A stretch of 64,000 bases of DNA, taken from positions 16,480,324 to 16,544,323 of the forward strand of contig OX439037.1 of the NCBI GenBank assembly GCA_949317995.1. The letters are read 5' to 3'. This document shows, piece after piece, positions 10,453-20,748 of this stretch. Every line of letters begins with the position of its first letter. The stretch's first letter is position 1. This DNA comes from Acholoe squamosa (Eukaryota; Annelida; Polychaeta; Phyllodocida; Polynoidae). Under the pieces are notes generated by a model. That model saw nothing but the letters and a program-made list of their open reading frames with translations, was not told the origin of the DNA and did no database searches. The position numbers were made by a program, and so were the translations under genes.

Positions 10453-10472
10453 CTGAGACACAGGGTCTCCAT
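10453..10472 (-). CDS. putative start exon, gene A
   Basis: ATG at 10,472 reads METLCL and two bases of an Arg codon, then the donor CTCAG^GTATGT. The next acceptor at 9,949 restores the frame into a hydrophobic signal-like segment. The context caccATGg has A at -3 and G at +4, a good Kozak match. No TATA box was recognised upstream. This is an inference from splice signals only. Confidence 0.4.
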
Positions 10473-10914
10473 GGTGACCAACTTCCAGTGAGAGCTGCGG
10501 GAGACTGATCACATGCACCTGACATTCACCAATTTAATGTTAATGTGAGGAGTAATACATGCATTGTATTGGCTGTGGCCATCACCATCAAGGTGTTGCA
10601 CAGTGAGTTTTACAAGCAATTCTCTAGGCAGTGGGGTGTTTCACAAGTTGGCAATACTTCATAGCAACAGGCTATAAAAGAGACAATAGCAGTGTTAAGA
10701 GAAGTAACAGGCTTACAATAACAGGTAATTGATTATAGGGAATTAGTATATTCTGCAGTATTCTTCTAAAGAATGATTTTTACTTTAGTCACAATTACAA
10801 TATGTGTAAAAGTCATGAATGCTGTTTAAGAAGGAAAAAAATATGGTATATAATTATGTTGTCGCAGTTAAGTGAAGCAATGACATCATGCATGACTGTG
10901 ACCAGGCAAGCAAA

Positions 10915-11470
10915 AACACCCCTCTGCAGGGAAATTCATTATTAAGTTCATCTCAAGATCATCAAAATGTGACATCATTGGCTTAGATATTCCTAGTAGT
11001 TATGTCAGAACCCCTCCTTGAACATAGGTCATTATTCATATATGAAATTAATGATTAAGCTCTAAATACAATATATACCATAATAATGTCTAAAAACACA
11101 ATAAATAAGCCTTTTTCATAAAAAAAAATACATTATGACATAATGATTCTTATCATAGCTTTTGATCTAGAAGGAATTTTCCATTTTTGTTTTCAGTTTT
11201 GGGCATGAAAATCCCCAAATAGTGGCATTGAAATCTGCAAATTCAGGTTATTGGAGTGGTTGCCATGGCAACCAGGAATAGACATCATTTTACCTTCCGA
11301 ATATGGGACATTTCTAACCAAAATAGAGTATACATGTTATATGAGACCATTGGATTCTACATCATAAATTAGCTGAATATAAAATTTTAAAATCATTTTA
11401 GAGTTATTTTGCTTTCCAATGCCCCCTGGTGACCAAATGGGGAATCAAAAATCCCCTGCGGAGGGGTGTT
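10915..11470. mobile_element. MITE-like element (GTTGCCATGGCAACC family)
   Basis: aacacccctctgcaggga (10,915) is matched inverted by tcccctgcggaggggtgtt (11,452-11,470). Internally it carries gttgccatggcaacc. The same palindrome and similar cytosine-rich ends occur in the elements at about 21,930, 24,660 and 31,320. There is no ORF, about 555 bp. Confidence 0.55.
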
Positions 11471-12329
11471 CTCCCTTGTTGAGTCACTGTGTAACAAATG
11501 CTAAAGAATATACTTTCACTGATTGTGAATCTGCTATGCGAGTCTAGAATTAAGAGAACAAGGTGTAGAACATTTTTCTAAGACATGGTCCATCATCTGG
11601 AACAGACCCCTGAGGATGTGCAATAACCAGGTAAGCACATCTGGTAACAACTACCGTAAAACACCACATATAAGATATGGCTTTTTCACAAAAAGACTTC
11701 AGAATTTGGTTCAGATTATATGTTCACCCTGTACTTAGCATGTGGCATATTCAAAGGATGTACAGATTATGAACCAAAGTTTATCTACAACCTCACAGTC
11801 AGGTTTTAGAGTACCTGTAGCTCACATGTGGCAGATGGTTTAGGTATGACATTGTGGTAGATTTCCAACGTGATAAATTGTTGGGGCAAAGGCAAGAAAT
11901 CCAATATGAATGGATTTTCCCATCTATCTATGGCAAAATTCAATGTAAGAAGGCTTGGAAGTATGCACCTAACCTACTGTACATGAATGACTAGTCCCTC
12001 TTATACGGACCATCTTTGTTGAAATAAGAATAATACAATGGGCAAACTAATAGCTACTATGCACTTTACATGGATAGAGGCTGCCATGAAGGAAATTGGG
12101 AGAACAATTTTTGTCTGTCATCTTTTACAGACATATTAAATGATTTCATACTTATTATCTTTGCATTAGTCCTTAATCTATGGTTGGATTATAATCATGT
12201 TGAACCAATGCCCCATGTCAAGAACTTTGCAGCACTATTAGCCAAATATGCATTTAACATATAATGGCATGACCGGGCTAGCTATAAGAGGACATACACT
12301 TAGAGAGTAAAGGAAGCATTAGACAGAGC
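11471..12329. other. intergenic, nothing recognised
   Basis: AT-rich. A 64-codon frame at 12,070-12,264 has no splice signals or recognisable similarity. Confidence 0.4.
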
Positions 12330-13350
12330 CACACACTGAATACAGTCGAGTGTGTAATTACAAAGCTGCAAGGAATGATCACAAAATGTACTGCCTAATT
12401 GTTGGGTGTGTCATACATCTGCTGATCATGTTTCTGTACCGCCCTCTCTAAAATGCTAAGAAGTTCATGTTTCTGACGTTTTTGATTATATCCACTATCA
12501 TCGATTTTATAGACATTAATTTTCTATTACTTTAGAATCACGTTCCCAAAACTATCAAAGATTTTCAAGTATCATTTCAATGTTATATGATGGAGGCTAT
12601 CCTATTGATGATAAATCTTTTGAATTTGAGCTTTTGGGTTTGATCAAATCAAACAATAGACTAAACCAACTGCTCCCCCCCCAACTAAATGAAATAGGTA
12701 GAGATGATTCTTATTCAATAACTCGTTTCATAAACAATGTTCTAGTGAATATACAATCTGAGAGGAAAAACTTTCCTTTTACACTTATTTACGCTATAAA
12801 ATAGTGTCATCAAAACAATGGCACAGTCCTTCCAAACCTGCCAATAATCCATTGTTATTTTCACAGAAATTCTGGTCCAATGTTATTCAATTACAGTTGT
12901 CCACTGTCCACAGTTTTACAAGGATCCTTGGTAGATTCAACAGTTATTTTTTTTATAGTACAGCCTAACCATGGTGGCACTAACAGTGCAGTTGCAATTA
13001 TCACAAGGGACAGGTCAATCCAGTACTCCACCAACATAGAGTGGTGGTGCCAATCAAGAAAGATATATCTTTTGTTTTAAGCCGTTTTGTATAAACTCAT
13101 ATAGAATTATCCCATATTCCACCACCTCCATGTATCGTTGAGATAAGGACAGGACACTGACAAAAATGATACAGCATCTTCCCACCAGACCCCTCCTATA
13201 CTATAGGCAGATTTGGTAAGAACCAGGAGATTACAACTTGCAGGAGGGTGGAAAGGGGGCAGGTGTTCCATCACATTGAATTTATGAATACAGCACCCAT
13301 TTCAAAGTACCAAGAAAAGACTCCCCTTCCCTTATTTCTATTTTTTAATG
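12330..13350. repeat. large non-coding repeat family, copy 1
   Basis: This stretch matches 25,630-26,450 plus 27,640-27,840 in the same order. Shared landmarks are 'gctgcaaggaatgatcaca', 'ctgatcatgtttctgtacc', 'ctattgatgataa' and 'ccatgtatcgttgagataag'. In the other copy the stretch is split by a ~1.2-kb insertion, so this copy gives the empty site near 13,090. Partial copies start at 28,685 and 33,240. No coding capacity was recognised. Confidence 0.7.
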
Positions 13351-13447
13351 AAGTGAGGTCTTTTACTTCTACAAAGATAAAAAAAACAAACGGAAATAAT
13401 GGCTAAAATTTGTGTAGAGTCATATAGTTATACCGGTGACGTTGTTA

Positions 13448-13733
13448 AGTGTCATCTGGCATGTGGGTGAGTCCTGTCGCTGGTTGTTATTTGCTGTAAT
13501 ATGAGGTGACAGCACTGATCCCAACCTATGAGACATCTAGTGACAAACACATGGGTACCTATAAAAGGCCCTGTGCTCAGCCGCTACCTCAGAGGGCATG
13601 CCGGCCTCCGTACCTGATACATGTTGTCACATGTTTCCCAAATATTTCATCCTTAAGGGTAGCCAAATAGTGTAACACCTAAATAAACTGTCTTCTTGTT
13701 TCTTTCGAATAGCGATTCTCAAACCACCGAACT
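13448..13733 (+). mobile_element. probable solo LTR (AGT...ACT ends)
   Basis: The segment starts AGTGTCATC and ends CCGAACT. It is flanked by GTTA on both sides (13,444-13,447 and 13,734-13,737), a 4-bp target duplication. It has a TATA box (tataaaagg at about 13,560) and a downstream AATAAA (13,682), in LTR order U3-R-U5. AGT/ACT termini are known from gypsy-like retroviruses of insects. No internal region or second LTR was seen. It could still be a cellular core promoter. Confidence 0.5.
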
Positions 13734-14572
13734 GTTAAACTAAAACCATTACAATTGTATAAAATCACATTTAAATGCAATCCGAAAATAAAAGAGACTA
13801 TGTTTTTATATTTGGCCAATGCCTATCATTTAGGTACCTATCATTTTGTATCAGTGGTTAAACACACAAAAGAGTTTCATATGCAATAAAGAAGCATCGA
13901 ACGGATCTAAGACAAGACAATTATTTGCTGTAATATGAATTTGACCTCTACTGCCTGCCATACCGCAAGCACCCATTGCCTAATTAATTATATATATTCT
14001 TCTGTGGTTTGTTGATTTCTTATTTCAGCTTGGTGCTTGGTGGAATTCAGATGATGTTTTTCTAATCACCTGCAGAATTCCATTAATACCTATGCGTCAT
14101 GCATGACACATTGATCAGTGACCTAGTAATAGAGCATTCACAACACAATGAATGCATGATGCCAAAATGTAGAAACGGCATAAAATAGTTAAGGTTAGTG
14201 AAACAGTCGCTAGCTGCATGTCTCACTATCTGTGTGTACTCTCTAACTAATCTAGGCTGACTCCACAGGAGTAAGGCTATGCTCTTTTGTCTCATTGGTG
14301 GTATTCCCTCAGTGGACATGTAGTCATACTATCTTTACAGGTTGACCAATCTTTCTTGTCATACCTATGGATAAGAAGGCTGCTTAAATATTGATGTTGT
14401 GTATATGATGGCTGCTATACTAGCAGGGAGAGGCGCATGCAAAATGGCCTTTCGTGGCTATGACAAATATGTACCAGTACCCAGGAGAGTGTTGTGAAAA
14501 AGCAAATGTGCTCAGAATATTAAAAGGTGCAGAGAATCTTGTTGATAGAATTTATTCTCAGCCTTTACTTGT

Positions 14573-14577
<5 letters not shown>
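13734..14577. other. intergenic, nothing recognised
   Basis: No exon or repeat was recognised. Small ORFs are low complexity or lack support. Confidence 0.4.

Positions 14578-14611
<34 letters not shown>
14578..14611. repeat. (TA)n microsatellite
   Basis: About 16 TA units adjoin the left end of the composite foldback element. Confidence 0.9.
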
Positions 14612-14613
<2 letters not shown>

Positions 14614-14815
14614 GACTTTATACCACGATTTCGGAACTTCCGGTGGTTTTATATGCGATATATACGTGGTATATTCTGCATATACCACCCATGTGCGTTT
14701 TTAGAATTTTTGGTATATACTTTTTCGGGGTCAAGTTGGACTTTTTGGAAATTATGGCAGCTATACAAAGTTAATCTAGCCATTTTCCATAGTGAAAAAT
14801 CGTGCCAACTCGTAT

Positions 14816-14880
14816 GAGAATTGAACCCCGGCCGCAGTGGTGGTAGGCGAAGGCCTTAGCCATAGCGCCACACTGAACGG
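14816..14880 (-). other. tRNA-like module of F1 (Pol III box-like)
   Basis: On the minus strand the module has an A-box-like segment (gtggcgctatggctaagg) and a B-box-like ggggttcaattct at tRNA spacing. It is not a functional tRNA: the acceptor stem does not pair. It resembles a tRNA-derived SINE head, and closely matches 27,301-27,364. Confidence 0.65.
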
Positions 14881-15502
14881 TGATGGAATCCAATGCGAAG
14901 GTAAATAAGTTCTAACCTGCAATGTTCAGTCAGTTTTCGTATGGAATCCAACCATGACATGTTATAATATTGAAATCCCAAGAAGTTTTCGATCCATAGA
15001 CGAGGAATGCGTGCTAATTTTCTCCATTTTCTTTGATATAAATAAGAATCCATTGATTTTTACATCGTAAGCGAGTCGAGGTCCGGCCATTTCCACCCGC
15101 CTCCTTGTTCGGCGAAAGTGTGTCAGGGGCCCGGATGTGGATATAGGTCATCCGCTCGCCGTACAAGGAAGACGCCGAAAATTTCGGACCGGTTTGAAAA
15201 ATCAATGGATTCTTATTTATTTTGAATATATCGGACATATCAAGCATGGAGTACTCATCTAGAATGTCTAAGGATATGTATGTTTTAATTTGAAAACGTG
15301 TCATGGTTGGATTCCATAAGAAAAGTGACTGTATACACAGCGGTACCTCTCCCGGCAAGGAACAAAATCAATGGCTTCGCGCAGAGCGGACACGGGCCGT
15401 GTCGCTTGCACTTACAAAATGTCTTCTCCTGGCTATATTCTTTGGATTTCAGGTAAGAAATTGATACAAAATGGAGGAAATGGTGGTATAAACCTATTAG
15501 GT

Positions 15503-15568
15503 GATGCATATCGGGGCCCCACGGGCTGTATATGCTGTATATACAGCCCTAGGGCCCCGATATGCATC
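15503..15568. repeat. terminal hairpin of F1
   Basis: Near-perfect palindrome: gatgcatatcggggccc at the left is exactly complementary to gggccccgatatgcatc at the right. An inner stem gggctgtatat/atatacagccc has one bulge. The stem is unrelated to the hairpins of F2 and F3. Confidence 0.85.
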
Positions 15569-15582
15569 ATCTATTAGCTTAA

Positions 15583-15781
15583 TATACTCCCAGGTATATA
15601 TATATAATTAATGAGTGATACGTTGGTACTACTTTATCTGGGGCGCATGATTTTCTATGACGTCACACATAACATTTCCTCCAGTATATAAGCTCCAGCG
15701 GTTGAACTAACAGTCAATTGGCTTCATATACTCGGACAGCATACACCACGCTGGGTGGTGCTGGAATTTTTAAACTGTTTT
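15583..15781 (+). repeat. Ngaro split repeat A1
   Basis: Matches A2 (about 19,745-19,953) almost base for base, from tatactcccaggtatatat to gctggaatttttaaac. It contains a TATA-like tatataagctcc at about 15,684, likely the promoter. Related copies lie at 38,709 (plus) and about 23,332 (minus). Confidence 0.85.
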
Positions 15782-15824
15782 TTTTTTCAGTTTGTTGAGT
15801 AAATACGGTATCTACCTTAATACT

Positions 15825-16828
15825 ATGGGTAGGAAAGGAGCAGCTGGTGGCGGACCAAGGTCTAAAACCAGACGTCGCCTAGAAAAACTAAAAATATAGC
15901 CAATTCGAGGAATTCGAGCGGTGTGAGATCCAATGAGGGTGGTCAAGGACCATCTTTCCCAACTGCTACAGGGGTTACATTGGACCCAGCCGTTGACCAG
16001 ACGATTGGGGATTTGGAGGATCGTACTGCTCGTATGGAAAGGCAGTTAGCGGATATCAAGTTCCTATTGGAGGGGCAGGCGCTGAATCGTACAACTACTA
16101 CAGCGAGTGGCGAGACGGGGACAGCTCGGGCACGTGGCGATGTTTGTAAACATTCGACTGACGACGCAGTAACCAAGCAACGGGGGCGTGGCCGGCAGTG
16201 GTCACCTGACTACGGCGGGCTCCATAGCGACAGGAAAACGCGGCGCCATCTTGGATCCGGGAGCGGGTCTTCGTCTTACCCTAGTAATTCATCAAGTTCC
16301 TCAGTTTCTATTGATTTAACCTCCTCTAGAAGTGGTCGTCGTCATACACATAGAACCAGAGGTATGTTTGATCAGAAGAACTTTCTTAAAAAGGGAGAAA
16401 AACTTGATAGCATTGAGAAATTACTGTTGGTAAACGTAAGAATGATATAACAGTTGATAGAGGAGGGGGAGGATGTTTTCGATGTAGTTAAACATATAGA
16501 GGTGTTGGTGGAAAAATCCTCAACTAAGATATACACTCTCAAAGCCCTGGTGGCATACGATTCATCTGTTAAAAACAGGGCAAATTCTGACGGTGTAGAT
16601 TCTTTCAGTGATGTTAGAAGTGAAGATATTCTTAGGCATTTATCCTATGACGGAACGGTTCAGGCCCAGAAGGCAGGTGTAGTCAAACCTAAAAGTTTCA
16701 ATGCTAAACAATCCAATCGCACCTGCTATGATTTTAACAGGGCCGAAGGTAGGAATCGACATGCTTGTGATGTGTGTGGCATGTCTAACCATGGCAAGGA
16801 TAAATGCCAGAAGAATAAGAAGGACTAG
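15825..16828 (+). pseudogene. Ngaro-like gag
   Basis: The ATG at 15,825 (MGRKGAAGG) is supported by the same start in the fragment at 38,954. The frame is lost about 50 bases on, near 15,873. It resumes in the frame of 15,923-16,450 and stops at a TAA near 16,448. It then continues to 16,828. Visible parts are a short coiled coil (TARMERQLADIKFLLE), an Arg/Ser-rich basic region, and a C-terminal zinc knuckle CDVCGMSNHGKDKC (C-x2-C-x4-H-x4-C) for nucleic-acid binding. At least two lesions make it a pseudogene. Confidence 0.75.
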
Positions 16829-16852
16829 GATTTTGTTCTTAGGCAGGGTCCT

Positions 16853-18695
16853 ATGTTAGAATCTGATATATTGGTGCCTGATTTTAATATAGTACATGCG
16901 GTAGACCTTCCTGAGCCCCCCGTTCCTATCATTTCGGGTGAAAATAATAAAAATGATATTAATGAGTCTTGTGGGGATAACAAGAATCTTTTTATGACTT
17001 ATAGTGGCCCAGTACAGGGCGAGTTCGAACCACTGTTTACGGTGGTGTGTGTTAATAGACCCAGCATCAGGGTTTATGATAGTTGTGTCAATGGTATTTG
17101 CGAATGTGAGCATTTTATTTATGGTAGAAAAGCTCAAATTTTACCTTGCAGACTAGCTAGTTTTTTGAGGCAGTCAGATATTATTAGTATTAACCAGATA
17201 GATTCAGATTTTCTATGGTGTGGTTTTACTGAGGGGTTCAAAATAATTGACCCAGGCTGTGATACAACCTATGTTTGTAAAAATTATAAATCTGTTGTAG
17301 AAGGTAGGTTTTATAGCAAAATGTGTGATATTATTAGGGACGAGTTGTCCCAGTGCTTGGTTACAAAGACAGCTTATAAACCAAAATGTATTCATTCCTT
17401 AGGTGGTGTAGAAAAGTCTAATGGTAAATTGAGACCTATCACTGATTGTAGCATGCCGGCAGAGATATCTATTAATAACTTTATGAACACTACGTCAAAA
17501 AGTTTCTCTTATAACTCCATAAACACGGTTACATGTCAACTAGATAAAAATGATCAGTTGGAACTTTGGTGATGGAGAGGAATTTTTTGAGAGCAATCGC
17601 TTGACATTTGGTTTGAAGTGTGCTCCATATATATTTAATAGAATATCTGATTTTTTGACTGCAGTAGCAAAATTTTATGGTGTTGATAGGATAGTTAATT
17701 ACCTAGACAATTTTATTGTCATAGCGCAAACTGAAGAGGAGTGTTTACGTAAGAGGAATATCCTTATTGAATGTATGGAATACATGGGTTTCATTGTGTC
17801 GAAGGAAAAGGTGACTGAACCTAGTCAGGTGTGTGTATTCCTGGGTATAACCATTGATTCTACTAGTATGGAGCTGTCCTTACCACAAAAGAAATTGGAT
17901 AAAATGAGTCTAGCCCTTAATGACTGTTTAGGAAGAAAGTTTGTATCTAAGAAGACCCTCCAAAAAATTGGTGGTTTAATGTCTTTCTGTTCACAAGTAG
18001 TACATGGTGGTAGGACCTTCAGCAGAAGACTTTTTGATCTATGTGCCATAGCTAAAAATAGAGGTGTTGTTAGACTAGACGAGGAAACTCAGAAGGATCT
18101 GTTGTGGTGGAGGGACTTTTGTGGAGTTTTCAACTGTAGAAATATCATTTTTAATGATAATGCATGTATCCCTATGTATTCAGATTCTTCTATACAGGGC
18201 TTTGGCGCCTGGTTTGGTAAAGATTATTTGTATGGTACTTGGAATGATACAAATCCTATGCTAGATTGTGTGGATCATTTTACTCATGCCCCCAAAATGG
18301 ATAATCTCAAGGTTCATCACAGGAATATTAATGTATACGAGCTCTACCCTGTTATGGTGCGTCTGAAGCGATGGTTGAAAGAGTTTAGTAACACTAGAGT
18401 TCATTGTATCACGGATAACATGCAGGTCTTGGCTATGTTAAACACCGGTAGATCCAAGAATAAATTGTGCATGGCTTGGTTAAGAGAGATTTTCTGGCTA
18501 TGTTTTGTTCATAATATTGAAATATATTCCATGTATATTAGGTCTGAGGACAACATTTTAGCTGATCATTTGTCTAGGCTAAATTACAGGGGTGTTCAAC
18601 AGAAATGCAAAAATGTTTTGAGTGAATATAATATGTGCTGTTATGATTGCAGACCTCAAGAAGTTGGAGAAGAGAAGGAAAAAATTCTGGTATAG
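16853..18695 (+). pseudogene. Ngaro-like reverse transcriptase - RNase H
   Basis: The first frame (16,853-17,572) carries the RT fingers motif GGVEKSNGKLRPITDCSMP. The second (17,550-18,695) carries LTFGLKCAPYIFNRI, the palm motif as YLDN instead of YLDD, and an RNase H domain. The RNase H has its acidic residues (YSDSSIQGFG, NVYELYP, ITDNMQ, SEDNILADHLSRL). The join at about 17,550 is both a frame change and a deletion: the segment with the first catalytic Asp (motif A) is missing. RT is therefore inactive here. RNase H could still fold but would not be expressed as part of a polyprotein. Confidence 0.8.
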
Positions 18696-19558
18696 GGGTG
18701 TGGCTGAATCCACTCGTAAAACTCGTAGACAGCAGCTTAATAGGTACAAAAAATTTTGTAAGAAATTTAATTTTACCCCTTTTCCATGTTCTCCTTCTCA
18801 AGCTTCCTTGTATTGTCTGTACCTGTCTGATTTTATGAAACCTATTTCAGTCAGGAATTATTTGTCTGCTGTGTGGTATTACCAGAAATTAAAGGGTTAC
18901 TTGGATTATAGTAGTAACTTTGTGGTAAAAAAAGACCCTTGAAGGGATAGAGAGAATGTGTAAGGGGTCTGGTAGTACAACCTACCCTCTGGGTCCTAGG
19001 GATATGGTTCAAATTAAATCTAAACTTAATTTGGATCTTATGGAAGATGTGGTATTTTGGTCTGCTATATTGCTATGTTACAGGGGTGTTTTCAGGGTTG
19101 GACATGTAGTCCAGTCGCCCCATAATTTCTTAAAGAGAAATGTTAAAGTTTCTTCTGACTGTATAGAGGTCAGAGTTATTTCATCTAAAACTGACCAGTT
19201 TGGCAAGTCTCCATATGTTGTGTATCTTAAAAGAGATGATAGTTCTGATCATTGCCCGGCTAGATATATCAACATGTGTGTGAAGACCTGTAAGCATAAC
19301 AGGTTTTTATTTTCTATTCAGTCTAGACCGTTGCAATATAACTATGTAAATACAAGGTTAAAATCAATTGCCTTTCAGTGTGGTTTGTCTAGTAGGGTTT
19401 CTAGTCACTCTCTTAGACATGGTGGTGCAACTCTATTGAAAAATGCAGGCTTAAGTGTTCAAGATATTATGAGGCGAGCCAATTGGAAGTCTAACGTTAT
19501 TTTTAAATATTTACATGAGTCTAAGGACAGCTTGCTGGCTTTAGATGTAATGATTTAA
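18622..19558 (+). pseudogene. Ngaro-like tyrosine recombinase
   Basis: It overlaps the end of the RT frame by 74 nt. The N-terminal SAM-like core-binding part (to 18,942) is followed by a frame break at 18,943-18,956. The catalytic domain (18,956-19,558) keeps the whole active site: R (FRVGH, residue 47), K (SKTDQ, 78), HSLRH (H151, R154), W177 and the nucleophile Y185 (FKYLH). This enzyme would integrate a circular cDNA without target duplication. One indel separates the halves. Confidence 0.82.
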
Positions 19559-19604
19559 TGCTATACCTACTATGGAATGTGTTACATTGTGTTTGGCGGT
19601 TGTT

Positions 19605-19742
19605 GGCATGTATAGGATTGATATTGACAAAGTCAATTCTCACCAAACCCAATGTCTTCTTAATAATTCCATATTTATTGTTATAATTATTGTAACGTTC
19701 GTTATTAATAATTACCGGTACACTCGTTCAACACATTAACTT
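19605..19742 (+). repeat. Ngaro split repeat B1
   Basis: 138 bp from ggcatgtatagg to acattaactt. It is repeated at 20,069-20,206 with a handful of substitutions. Confidence 0.85.
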
Positions 19743-19744
19743 AT

Positions 19745-19953
19745 GGGACTATATACTCCCAGGTATATATATATATATATATAATTAATGAGTGATACGT
19801 TGGTACTACTTTATCTGGGGTGCATGATTTTCTATGATGTCACACATAACATTTCCTCCAGTATTATAAGCTCCAGCGGTTGAACTAACGGTCAATTGGC
19901 TTCATAAACTCGGACAGCATACACCACGCTGGATGGTGCTGGAATTTTTAAAC
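19745..19953 (+). repeat. Ngaro split repeat A2
   Basis: Second copy of A, located between B1 and B2 as expected for split direct repeats. It starts gggactatatactccc, a few bases longer at the start than A1. Confidence 0.85.
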
Positions 19954-20068
19954 TTACTGTGTTATTTTGATTATCTGTATATATTGCTATTATATTGTAT
20001 TATATTGTTATGTCTATTTATTGCTATGTTGTTGTATTATATTGTAAATTATTGTCTTATTTAATAAA

Positions 20069-20206
20069 GGCATGTATAGGATTGATATTGACAAAGTCAA
20101 TTCTCACCAAACCCAATGTCTTCTTAATTATTCCATATTTATTGTTATAATTTTTATAATGTTCCTTATTAATAATTACTGGTACACTCGTTCAACACAT
20201 TAACTT
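20069..20206 (+). repeat. Ngaro split repeat B2
   Basis: Terminal copy of B. An AT-rich 115-bp spacer with tattgta repeats and an AATAAA (about 20,062) separates it from A2. The AATAAA is a possible polyadenylation signal. Confidence 0.85.
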
Positions 20207-20689
20207 GTATATATATATTACACTCACAAACAAATGAAATACAACTTTCATAAGATTTAGAATAAAGAGGCCCTAGGTTATTTGGGTGGACCTGCGGTAC
20301 GTCAGGGTATACCACACGATCATAAGGTATGACTTTGGGAGCTCTAGAGCAATGAAAGACCAGTTTTGTAGGTCAGCCACACCCCCATTTCTGTATTGAC
20401 CAATCAGAGCACAGCATGCCCCGATCACGTGACAGGGCAATGGCAATGTAAACAACAGCAATTTTGCTGATACAACATCAAAATAGTGCCGATTTAACAT
20501 CAAAAGAGCCAATACAACATCAAAATAATTATGATGAAATAAGAATAATGTTTTCTGATCGTGTAATAAATATTGTATTGAACTCACATGATTCATATTT
20601 GCCATATGGTTCTGAGGCATATCACTTTATAAAGGCCATATGCCTCTGGAGCCATATGGCAAATACTCATCATGCTTGTTCAATACTGG

Positions 20690-20690
<1 letters not shown>
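20207..20690. other. spacer with short repeats and stem-loop
   Basis: Three imperfect units of about 23 bp (gatacaacatcaaaata-type) lie at about 20,468-20,530. A stem-loop follows at about 20,590-20,672, with catatttgccatatggttc pairing imperfectly with gagccatatggcaaatac. No gene was recognised. Confidence 0.55.

Positions 20691-20745
<55 letters not shown>
20691..20745. repeat. (TA)n microsatellite
   Basis: Pure TA run immediately before the first copy of the ~1.9-kb direct duplication. A second run of the same kind precedes the second copy. Confidence 0.9.

Positions 20746-20748
<3 letters not shown>

Larger units (their letters stand above)
14612..15568 (-). mobile_element. composite foldback element, copy F1
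   Basis: Order on the minus strand: a 66-bp terminal palindrome (15,503-15,568), then a conserved stretch containing ttgtatcaatttcttacctg and tacaaaatgtcttctcc. Next come inverted arms (about 14,938-15,066 and 15,197-15,325) around a ~130-bp core. The arms share ggaatccaaccatgaca at their outer ends and aatccattgattttt at their inner ends. A tRNA-like module (14,816-14,880) and an AT-rich tail follow. The same order occurs in F2 and F3. It has no transposase, and its class is unknown. Confidence 0.7.
15583..20206 (+). mobile_element. Ngaro-like YR retrotransposon, full length but broken
   Basis: The element is bounded by split direct repeats in the order A1 (15,583-15,781), ORFs, B1 (19,605-19,742), A2 (about 19,745-19,953), B2 (20,069-20,206). 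That arrangement marks Ngaro/PAT-type tyrosine-recombinase retrotransposons and not DIRS-1 inverted repeats. ORF order is gag with a CCHC knuckle, RT-RNase H, then tyrosine recombinase, all plus strand and slightly overlapping. No methyltransferase domain was seen. It is broken in every ORF, so it is not autonomous now. Confidence 0.85.

Noticed and set aside
14816-14880. True tRNA gene
   Set aside because: Box-like segments are present but the cloverleaf does not close; the same holds at 27,301, 36,264, 36,525 and 38,121.
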